In this document: positions 41,183-49,441 of the stretch, piece by piece
How the letters are laid out: each line of letters begins with the position of its first letter
Position numbering within the stretch: the stretch's first letter is position 1
NCBI GenBank assembly: GCA_964483805.1
Contig: CAZADH010000002.1
Location: 1 to 64,000 of the forward strand
Length of the DNA stretch: 64,000 nt
Direction: 5' to 3'
DNA from: CAZADH01 sp964483805
GTDB lineage: Bacteria > Muiribacteriota > Ozemobacteria > Ozemobacterales > Ozemobacteraceae
Position numbers and translations under genes: made by a program
The notes under the pieces: model-generated
Told to the model about the DNA's origin: nothing
The model's database searches: none
Seen by the model: the letters and a program-made list of their open reading frames with translations, nothing else

Positions 41183-44100
41183 TTGACTAAGTTCTCCGCC
41201 ACGACGCACGACACGACCTTGCCGCTCTCGCGCGACTGCCGTCTGAGAAAACAGCAGTTCGGGGCGACGCGAGATGGGGCTTCTTGCGCGGCTGCCGGGC
41301 CGCACTCTGCGGGTTTCGCGAGACTCTGCCGCGGTTGGTTGCTGCCGGTTCTTGTCGCCCTTGTCTTGGTCCCTGTCGGCTGGGCACAGAGCGCCTCACC
41401 GGCGGCCAACGTTGTCGCCGGCACCCCGGCCGGGGCCTCCGCCCCCACGGTTTCGCCAGTGACAGCCATGGCCTCGACCACGCCCCTCGCGACGCCGGCA
41501 GCCGTTGTTTCAGCCACCGCCACGGCGATCAGTGCTGCATCCACGGTGGCGGTTTCCAGCGAAACCGCCGAGACCGACCCCGAATTTGCGACGGCCTCGG
41601 CCTCGGTCCGCGGTGCGACGCGCAACGACGAAGACGACGACGCATCGGCATCGGCAACGATCGCCTCGCCGACCCGCACGCAACCAACGATCCTGCCCGA
41701 CGGACGCAAAGTCTGGCCGGGTGATCCGGGGCCGCTGCCCGAAGACGGAGCCGTGGGCGGAATCCCGGGTGATGCCCCACCAAGCACATCGCCGCTGCCT
41801 GTCCCCGAACCGGCGCCAGTCGCCACCGGGTCAGCCCGACCGTTTGACCCGGGCACCGCCCGCTGGGTCAAACCGCTTGGGAAACCGGGTTCCGAACCGG
41901 GATTGCCGGCCTCGGGGTCCGCAATGCCGCGCCTGGGGTCCGATGCCGAAGTGCTGTTGCCCCTGCCCGAGGTGCCTCTGGCCACGGGCAGTGCCGGTTA
42001 CGAAGTCCCGCTCGCCACCGGCCTGCCCCGCCCCCCGCAGGCCCCGATGGCAACGGTGGCGTCGCTGACCACCGAGCCGCCGGTCGACGACGAGACCGAT
42101 GCAGCATCAGGAACGGCCAATGCGAGCGGTACCCGTTCGGCGAGAGGCCGAGGCAAGAAGGGCGGTAAAGAGACCGACGTCGAAGACCCGGCACTGATCA
42201 AGGCGCAGCACGAGCGCAACAAAAGCGAGATCATGGCCTTCCTGCGCGAAACGCCAACGCGCGAGCCGGGAGAACGCTGGTTGTTCCTGGCGAAATACTG
42301 CGCCGACCTGGATGATCCCGATGGAGCCCGTGAACTGCTGCGACGCGTCGTGCGGGCGGTGCCGGTCGCCGCCGAGCGCAAATGGGAAGCGCAGTTGTTG
42401 CTGGCCGAGATTCTCGAGAAACAGAAGATGTATGCCGAGGCGCTCAAAGAGCTCGAGCGCCTGCTGTCATGGCAACCCCAACGTCAATACAAAGTGCGCG
42501 CTGAACTGGCTCGCGCCCGTCTGTTCTCACGCGATCTTACCCATTTTTCTGATCTGCTCAAAGCCTACCGGCGGTATCACGCGTGGTTCCCCGACGCCAA
42601 CGAACCCGAAGAACTCGTCTATTTCAGCGGCTTCGAGAAGGGATACAACCTCGAGATCGCCATCCACGCCATCGAGGCCTGGGAGAAGATCGCATCGTTT
42701 CCCGAGCTGCCGGCCGCCAACGAAGCCCGGCTGCAACTGGCGATCATCGAGGGTTACGACCTGGGGCGGGCCCGCCAGGCCCTGACCCTGTTGTCGCGCA
42801 TCGGTCCCCCGTATAAAGACGCCGCCGAAATCCGCTCACTGCTGGTGCGCGGAGCAATACAACATCTGCACATTCAGCCACCGGCCGATCCCAAGGTGGC
42901 GCTCGCGGCATATCGCGAGTATCTCGCCCGCGAAACCGACATCGACGGTTGGCGCACCGGTCAGATGCTGCTGGGCGACCTGTTGCGCGACCGGTTGAAC
43001 GACCCGCGCGAAGCGGTCGATGTGTTTCTGGGTCTGACACAGATCCCGCCGCACCTGGCGACCGAATCGTTGCGGTCACTCAAGCGCGCCCGCGAACGGG
43101 CCGACGACGATCGGGCCTGGGCGCTTCTGGGCTACAAGATGGCCGGGCACTGTGCGGAGTTCAACGCCCACGATCTCGACCGCGCGTTGATGACCTACCG
43201 TCAGGGGATCGAACTGGCGCGGGCGACCGTGGCATCCGGCACCAAAGATGACGGCACGGTGTTCTGGTTCGAAACGGCGATCGCCCGCACCGAGCCCAAG
43301 ACCAGCAAGGCGCAGGCCCTGTTCGATCAAGCCGTCGAGCGGTATCGGTCACGCGATCTCGAAGGCGGGGTCCGGTTGTTCGACCAGTTCGTCGCCAGTC
43401 ACCCCGACCATTTGCTGCGCCGCGAGGCGATGTTCCGCGCCGTGCAGATCGTCGACGACGACCTGCATCGGTTCGACGACGCTCTGGCGCGCTACCAGCG
43501 CTACCTGATCGAGGTCAGTCCGCGCAAGTCGAAGTGGCAGCTCGACGCCATCTACGACTGGGGTCGCGCCGATGAAGCCCGCTACCGCATCGGCAACCTG
43601 TTGGCCCGCCACCGTTCCGAATTCGTGAAGGCGCTCAAGACCTTCGCCGACCTCTCGGCCGCGTATCCCGACAGTTTCTGGGCCAAGCAGGGCGTCGTCG
43701 ACTCGATCGAAATCTACCAGAAGCGGCTCGATGACGAGAACCGTGCCCGTGAATTCATGCGCCAGTACATCGATCGGTGGCCGAACGACAAGAAGTCGCA
43801 GGATTACCGACGCTACCTGGCCAAGGCGCTGATCGCTCAGGGGTTGGCCGGCCAGGCGATGGGGCTGCTGCAAGATCTCATCGACCACGGCTCGCCGACC
43901 GACAAGGAGTCGGTGGCAACGCGGCAGTTGTTGCGTGACCTGTCGTTCTCGCAGCAGAAAGACCGGCTCCAGGCGATGCTCGGGGCGGCCGGCAATCGCG
44001 ATCGTCCGTTGTTGTATGCGAATCTCATCGATATCCTCACGTTGGCCACCTCGACCGCGGCGCTCGACGAACTCGGGCGCCAGATCCGCCAGGCCGACAA

Positions 44101-47100
44101 CCTGAACGACGCCACCCGCTGGGGCCTGATGTATCGCCTGGGCACCCGCCTGTACGCCATGGACCCGAGCAAATCCCGCGAGGTGTTCGCCGAACTGGCC
44201 GCCAGCGCCTCGGGAACGACCCGGCTCAAGTGCCTGTTGACGCTGGGCAACATCGCCTACCGCGTCGAGAAGAACCAGGCCGAAGCCATCAAGGCCTACG
44301 AGGCTGCGTTGGCCATGGCCCCGCTCGATCCGCTGCTCGAAACGCCGACGTACCGCCTGGGTCGTCTCTACGCATGCCGGGGCGAAGGCGTGTTGGCCAT
44401 CACCACGCTGAATCAGTTCATCCAGCGATTCCCGCTCAGTCGCCACCTGGCGAAGGCCTACCTCGCGCGCGGCCAGATCGAACTGGCGTTGCACCGGCCC
44501 GACCTGGCCGAACGCTCGGTGCGGCGGGCCCTCACCCTCGACCCGCCACTGGCCGAAAAGGCCAAAGACCTGGTCACACAAATCGAAAAGGCCATGCCGG
44601 TCGATCGCTGGCTCGCGGCACGGCGACGGACCCTCGAGGCGCGCCAACTCGAGCAACACGATGTATTTATGGCCAGTCTGACCCTGGCCATGACCGCAAC
44701 CGGAACCTCCCGTGTTCCCGTCCCCGGATGGCGCGAACCCGAGCAATTGCGGGCCCGGGCCGCTCTGTTGTCGGGGCATGTCGGTTCCGAGACCGGTTCG
44801 GCGGCCGGTGACGAACGGTCAGGAGCCACCGCGAGCGGCGCCGAACTGCTCGATGTCGAAACGCTGTCGCCGACCGAGATTTATCAGCGTTTTCAGGCCG
44901 AGGCGATCAAGGCCAAGCCCGCTCCACAGGTCGGCGCCGAACTGTTGTTGACCCTCCTGCGCCGCTCACCACGCGAACAACCGCAACTGTGGCAAAAGGC
45001 CCTGCGGCAATACATCAGTTGGCGACTCTGGCGGCGGCCCGATCAAGCCGCCTTCGTTAAAGAGGTCGCGGCGCTGCTCGAACGCCACAACTACAGCGAA
45101 GATGTTGCCGAACTGGCCTACCGGCACGGCGCCGTACTCGATCGCGTCTTGCAGCGCTTCGAGCAGGCGAACAAGTCGTATTTCCAGTATCTCTCCTTCT
45201 ATCCGAAAGGAGCGCGGGTGAAGCTCGTGCGTGCCCGCATTCCGCAGGTCTACGAGGAACTGAACGACACCAAATCGGCGAAGCGTTTCTACCAGAAGGT
45301 CGTCGACGATCCGCAGATGGGCGACGAACTGCGCGTCGATGCCTCGGTCCGCCTGGGCCGCATGATGGCCAAGAGCGACGGCGAGTCGGGGCGCGCCGAT
45401 ATCCAGAAGCTGCTCGAATCCGCGCTGGCACTCGACACACCACGACGGCCCGAACTGTATCTGCGGCTCGAGAAGCTCACCTCAAACCAGGAGTACGTCG
45501 AGCGTGCGCTCGAAGCGAAAGGCGCCGAGCCCTTCCGGCTGCTGGCGTTGAAGCGACTGGTCAAAAAAGCCGAAGAGAAAGATTTCGACAAAGCGCTCGA
45601 ACTGGTCGAGAAATACAAATCATCATTCAGCGAAGACGATTCCGTCATCTGGCTCGACAAGAAACTGAGCGATCTGGCCAAGCGCGGGCAGATCAGCAAG
45701 ATCGAGGACCAGATCGAACAGTTCCCCGAAGAGGCCCAGACCCCGCAGCGGATCTTCCAGTTGGCCAACCTCATCGAAGGCCTCGAAAACACCCGCTATC
45801 GCTCGCAAGACCTGTTCTACGAAATCACCCTGGTCTACCCACACTCGCAGTATTACCGCGAGAGCAAGATCCGCGCCGAGAACACCCGGGCCATCGAGGC
45901 GGTGCATGCCTTGAGTGCGGCGTTGAAGAAGGGTGTGCAGGGAGCGGACGGCGACTCGTTGTTGCTCGAGCGCGCGCGCATCTATGCGACCAAGCTGCAA
46001 GACGACAGCAAGGCCCAGGAAGACTGCGAAGCCGTGTTGACGCTGTTCCCGAACTCACCGCGGCGCTGGGAAGCAATGCGGGGCCTGGGCGACGCCATTC
46101 TGCGTGCGGAGCGCAACGCGGAGCGCGCGCTGCGGTATTACGAGCAGGCGCTGGCCGCATGTCCGGATGCCGAGGAACGCGGCAAGCTGACGGCCAAGGT
46201 CGACGCGCTCGTCGAGTTTCGCGACAAGGTGCTCGTTGCCGATGGTGATGTGAAGGCCCAACAGACGGGCCTCGACCACATCCTCGCGGTCTGGCGCCTC
46301 GACCTCGAACCGGAACGGGCGCTCGCGCTGATCCAACAGGCGCGCACGGTGCTCGAGAACAAGCCGCTCGCCGCCCGCCTGTGGTATCTCGAAGGCCGCC
46401 TGCTCGAACAGTCGGGCAAAAAGGCCGCTGCGTTGCTCGCCTATCGCAATGTGGTCGACAGCATCGCCAACCCTGGAGCCCGCAAGGATGTCGCCTGGTA
46501 TCGCATGATGCGCCTGCATCTCGAAGCCGGCGATCGCAGCGCCGCCGAGAAAGACGCCATTGCGCTGACCACGCGGTATCCGCGCTCGCTGATGGCCCGC
46601 AGCGCCTGGTATCGCCTGGCCTGTTGGCGTGAGGAAGCCAAGGATCTGAGCGGGGCGCACGCGGCACTCGACCGGTTGTTGTCGTACCGGGCGCTGATCC
46701 CGACCCACCGCACGCACCTGACCAAGAAACAAGCCGACATCGAGGCGCGCATGAACCTCGAAGACCTCGATCGGTTGCGTGCCGCCAGCAAGGTGCAGAA
46801 CAATTTCCGCTATCTGGCCGCCCGCCTGCTCGAGAACGACCAACGCGATTCCGAGCGGGCCATGGCGGAGTATCAGGCCTATCTCGCCACCCGCCCGGGC
46901 GTCGCCCGTTCGCGCGAAATCCTGATGAAACTGGCCACGATGGCCGAACGCAAGGGCGATTACGCGGCGGCCATCGGCTACCTCGATCAGTTGATGGGCA
47001 CGCGCGAACCGTGTGCCGAGAACCTCGATCTGGTCACGCGCATCGGTGGCCTCCTCGAAGACAAGGTCAACAACCCCGAACTGACGACCCTGTTCTTCCA

Positions 47101-47974
47101 GACCGTCGCCGACGTGCATCGGCAGGTGCCGCAGGTGCGGCGGTTCGCCCTCTCGAAGATCAAGCGCATGGAAGAGAAAGCCCGCGTCAAGGTGGCCGGC
47201 CCGGTGCGCCGCAAGGTCAAGCGCGAGTACACCGAAGAAGACAAGGAACTGCTCACCGAGATCGACGACATACTTGGTAAATACGTCGACGATCAGGCCG
47301 ATTTTGTCAGGGCCGAGCGCGAACTGCTCGACATGTGGGATGCGAACCCGAAATCGGAGGCGGTTGTCGACATCATGAAGGAACTGGTGGCGCTCAACGA
47401 AGAGCGGCTGCTCGACCCGGGCAAGGCCACCGAGTACTACGAGCGCTTCCTGAAAGAACGCCCCGACGATCCCGAGGTCGAGGCCCTGACCTTGAAACTC
47501 TACGAATTGTACTCGACGAAACTGCAGAACGGCGAGAAGGCGCTGCAGGTCTTGAGCGACTTCGAACGCAAGTTCCCCAATTCGACCATGCTGCTCGAGA
47601 TCCAGTTGAAACTGGGCAAGGCCAACGAGACGTTGACCCGCAACTACTCCGAAGCCCGGCGCATCTACCAGCGCATCATCGACACCCAGAAGAACGACCC
47701 GATCGTCCACGAAACGTATTTCCGCATGGGCACACTGTTGCGTGACGGTTTCGCCGACTACAACGGGGCCATCGCCATGTGGCAGTCGATGAATACGAAG
47801 TTCTATCAGAATGCCTTTGCCGCCGAAGCCGTCTACGAGATCGGTTTGACCTACGAGGTCTACTTGCGCGACTTCACCAAGGCGAAGGACGCCTTCAACT
47901 CGATCCTGCGGCAATGGCCGAACACACCGCTGCAGAACAAGGTCCGCGAAGCGATTCTCCGCGTCGGCGGTTGA
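41183..47974 (+). CDS. Giant exported TPR-repeat protein (about 2260 aa)
   Basis: The start is uncertain. I use TTG 41183, the first in-frame start codon after the likely promoter; ATG 41057 is the upstream alternative. A signal-like segment (GWLLPVLVALVLVPVGWAQS) lies near residue 60. About 250 residues of Ala/Thr/Pro/Ser-rich low complexity follow. From about residue 340 to the end there are dozens of TPR-like helical pairs, for example YRLGRLYACRGEGVLAITTL, YRNVVDSIANPGARKDVAWY and YYERFLKERPDDPEVEALTL. The C-terminal repeats resemble YbgF/BamD-type TPRs with 'F-N-S-I-L-R-Q-W-P' periodicity. It is probably a periplasmic or envelope scaffold. A HEAT gene and cyclase pair B follow in the same direction. 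No catalytic motif is visible. Confidence 0.8.
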   Translation: MTKFSATTHDTTLPLSRDCRLRKQQFGATRDGASCAAAGPHSAGFARLCRGWLLPVLVALVLVPVGWAQSASPAANVVAGTPAGASAPTVSPVTAMASTTPLATPAAVVSATATAISAASTVAVSSETAETDPEFATASASVRGATRNDEDDDASASATIASPTRTQPTILPDGRKVWPGDPGPLPEDGAVGGIPGDAPPSTSPLPVPEPAPVATGSARPFDPGTARWVKPLGKPGSEPGLPASGSAMPRLGSDAEVLLPLPEVPLATGSAGYEVPLATGLPRPPQAPMATVASLTTEPPVDDETDAASGTANASGTRSARGRGKKGGKETDVEDPALIKAQHERNKSEIMAFLRETPTREPGERWLFLAKYCADLDDPDGARELLRRVVRAVPVAAERKWEAQLLLAEILEKQKMYAEALKELERLLSWQPQRQYKVRAELARARLFSRDLTHFSDLLKAYRRYHAWFPDANEPEELVYFSGFEKGYNLEIAIHAIEAWEKIASFPELPAANEARLQLAIIEGYDLGRARQALTLLSRIGPPYKDAAEIRSLLVRGAIQHLHIQPPADPKVALAAYREYLARETDIDGWRTGQMLLGDLLRDRLNDPREAVDVFLGLTQIPPHLATESLRSLKRARERADDDRAWALLGYKMAGHCAEFNAHDLDRALMTYRQGIELARATVASGTKDDGTVFWFETAIARTEPKTSKAQALFDQAVERYRSRDLEGGVRLFDQFVASHPDHLLRREAMFRAVQIVDDDLHRFDDALARYQRYLIEVSPRKSKWQLDAIYDWGRADEARYRIGNLLARHRSEFVKALKTFADLSAAYPDSFWAKQGVVDSIEIYQKRLDDENRAREFMRQYIDRWPNDKKSQDYRRYLAKALIAQGLAGQAMGLLQDLIDHGSPTDKESVATRQLLRDLSFSQQKDRLQAMLGAAGNRDRPLLYANLIDILTLATSTAALDELGRQIRQADNLNDATRWGLMYRLGTRLYAMDPSKSREVFAELAASASGTTRLKCLLTLGNIAYRVEKNQAEAIKAYEAALAMAPLDPLLETPTYRLGRLYACRGEGVLAITTLNQFIQRFPLSRHLAKAYLARGQIELALHRPDLAERSVRRALTLDPPLAEKAKDLVTQIEKAMPVDRWLAARRRTLEARQLEQHDVFMASLTLAMTATGTSRVPVPGWREPEQLRARAALLSGHVGSETGSAAGDERSGATASGAELLDVETLSPTEIYQRFQAEAIKAKPAPQVGAELLLTLLRRSPREQPQLWQKALRQYISWRLWRRPDQAAFVKEVAALLERHNYSEDVAELAYRHGAVLDRVLQRFEQANKSYFQYLSFYPKGARVKLVRARIPQVYEELNDTKSAKRFYQKVVDDPQMGDELRVDASVRLGRMMAKSDGESGRADIQKLLESALALDTPRRPELYLRLEKLTSNQEYVERALEAKGAEPFRLLALKRLVKKAEEKDFDKALELVEKYKSSFSEDDSVIWLDKKLSDLAKRGQISKIEDQIEQFPEEAQTPQRIFQLANLIEGLENTRYRSQDLFYEITLVYPHSQYYRESKIRAENTRAIEAVHALSAALKKGVQGADGDSLLLERARIYATKLQDDSKAQEDCEAVLTLFPNSPRRWEAMRGLGDAILRAERNAERALRYYEQALAACPDAEERGKLTAKVDALVEFRDKVLVADGDVKAQQTGLDHILAVWRLDLEPERALALIQQARTVLENKPLAARLWYLEGRLLEQSGKKAAALLAYRNVVDSIANPGARKDVAWYRMMRLHLEAGDRSAAEKDAIALTTRYPRSLMARSAWYRLACWREEAKDLSGAHAALDRLLSYRALIPTHRTHLTKKQADIEARMNLEDLDRLRAASKVQNNFRYLAARLLENDQRDSERAMAEYQAYLATRPGVARSREILMKLATMAERKGDYAAAIGYLDQLMGTREPCAENLDLVTRIGGLLEDKVNNPELTTLFFQTVADVHRQVPQVRRFALSKIKRMEEKARVKVAGPVRRKVKREYTEEDKELLTEIDDILGKYVDDQADFVRAERELLDMWDANPKSEAVVDIMKELVALNEERLLDPGKATEYYERFLKERPDDPEVEALTLKLYELYSTKLQNGEKALQVLSDFERKFPNSTMLLEIQLKLGKANETLTRNYSEARRIYQRIIDTQKNDPIVHETYFRMGTLLRDGFADYNGAIAMWQSMNTKFYQNAFAAEAVYEIGLTYEVYLRDFTKAKDAFNSILRQWPNTPLQNKVREAILRVGG

Positions 47975-48064
47975 TTCAACGATTCTGCCCGACTGTCGCG
48001 CCATTGCGTTCGGGCGACAGATCTGCTTGAATGAAGGTTCACTTTTCGGAGGCAGGGAGGCCAG

Positions 48065-49441
48065 GTGCTGCGCGGCAACGACATGATCCAGTTGTTGGAA
48101 CGCAAAGACCGCTTCGTCATTGACTGGGCGGTGGCTGTGTTGCGCGAAATCGGGCCGGAGCCGCATCCGCTCGAATCGGAACTGGTCGAGGTCATCAAAG
48201 GCACGGCCCTGCCTCTGACCCTCGCCGCCCTGTTGCCGGTCTTGCGTGACGAGAAGAACCCGCAATCGTTGCGTGACAAAGTGATGGCCAATTTGGTCGA
48301 GCGTGACCGGTTGATGCTGCGCTTGATCAACGCGTGCACGCGGGCCAGCCAACGTGAGCGACTTCTCAATCCGCTCGCCGCCATGATGGTCGACGCGACC
48401 AGCGACATTGCCTGCTTCTCGGCGCTGATCCGGTTGCTCCTCGGGCATCGTGAATCGCGCGAACGCCTGCTCGCCGGCTTCGACAGCCTGTCGCGCATCC
48501 AGCGTTGGAACGTCGTGGTCAGTCTGGAAGCGACCGGCGATCTGCAGTATCTGTCGTTGTTCATTTCGGCCCTCGAAGACAGCGAACCCACGGTCGTGCA
48601 GGTGGCGGTGAAAGCCCTGGGGCGTCTGGGCGCCCACGCGGCAATCGACGAGATCATCGGCAAGCTCACCCATCCGCGCGAAGAGGTTGTGCTCAGCGCC
48701 GTGCGCACGCTCAGCGAGTTTCGTGACTCGCGCGCCACGCTGCCGCTCATGAAGCTGATGGCCGGCACGCGCAGCCATCGCGTCCGCGCCACGGTCATCG
48801 CCGCTCTGGGCGGCTTCGCAGAAACACGGACTATTCCGGTAATAACCCGGTATCTCGCCCACGGTGACGAGCGGGTGCGTGCGAACGCCGTCTCGGCAAT
48901 CAGCCAGAAGATGCTGGCCACGGGCAAGCAAGATCCAGAGATCATCAACCGCATTCGCGAAATGCTCGGCGATCCCAACCATCGGGTGCGCGCCGATGTC
49001 ATCAGCAGTCTGTGGCAACTGGGCCAGATCGACAGTCTGACCGAAATCACCAAGATGGCGGCCTCGACCAACGACGAAGAACGGGCGGCCGGCGCCTATC
49101 TGGTCGGGCGCCTCAAGCTTCTGCAGTTCAAAGAGATGCTGATCGGTCTGACCGGCGATCCGGTGTGGTCGGTGCGCAAACTGGCAGCATTGTCATTGTT
49201 GTCGCTTGGCGATGCGGGCAAAGCGGTGTTGAAGGGGTTGTTGTCGCAGGGCGATGAACGCCAGCGCCTGGTCGCCGCCTTCGCGCTGTCGATGGGCGGT
49301 TATCCCGACGCGCACGGCCTGTTGCTGTGGGCCTCGCGCCAGGGCGGCAGCGACGGCGCCCTCGCCACCCAGTTGTTGAGCCAGTTGTCAGGCACGCCCG
49401 TGGGTGCGGTCGCGGCGGGTGACATCGAATCCGACGGTTGA
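48065..49441 (+). CDS. HEAT-repeat protein
   Basis: The 458-residue protein starts at GTG 48065, preceded by GGGAGG; ATG 48083 is an alternative without a ribosome-binding site. It is built of HEAT repeats throughout: LFISALEDSEPTVVQVAVKAL, KLTHPREEVVLSAVRTLSEF, YLAHGDERVRANAVSAI, MLGDPNHRVRADVISSLWQL, and so on. There is no signal peptide, so it is probably a cytoplasmic scaffold. It overlaps or abuts the start of cyclase pair B, with which it is probably co-transcribed, and might organise that complex. Confidence 0.85.
   Translation: MLRGNDMIQLLERKDRFVIDWAVAVLREIGPEPHPLESELVEVIKGTALPLTLAALLPVLRDEKNPQSLRDKVMANLVERDRLMLRLINACTRASQRERLLNPLAAMMVDATSDIACFSALIRLLLGHRESRERLLAGFDSLSRIQRWNVVVSLEATGDLQYLSLFISALEDSEPTVVQVAVKALGRLGAHAAIDEIIGKLTHPREEVVLSAVRTLSEFRDSRATLPLMKLMAGTRSHRVRATVIAALGGFAETRTIPVITRYLAHGDERVRANAVSAISQKMLATGKQDPEIINRIREMLGDPNHRVRADVISSLWQLGQIDSLTEITKMAASTNDEERAAGAYLVGRLKLLQFKEMLIGLTGDPVWSVRKLAALSLLSLGDAGKAVLKGLLSQGDERQRLVAAFALSMGGYPDAHGLLLWASRQGGSDGALATQLLSQLSGTPVGAVAAGDIESDG

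Noticed and set aside
46055..49018. Minus-strand open frame of 987 codons opposite the TPR and HEAT genes
   Set aside because: Antisense shadow of two genes with clear repeat structure; it spans their boundary, which a real gene opposite them is unlikely to do.
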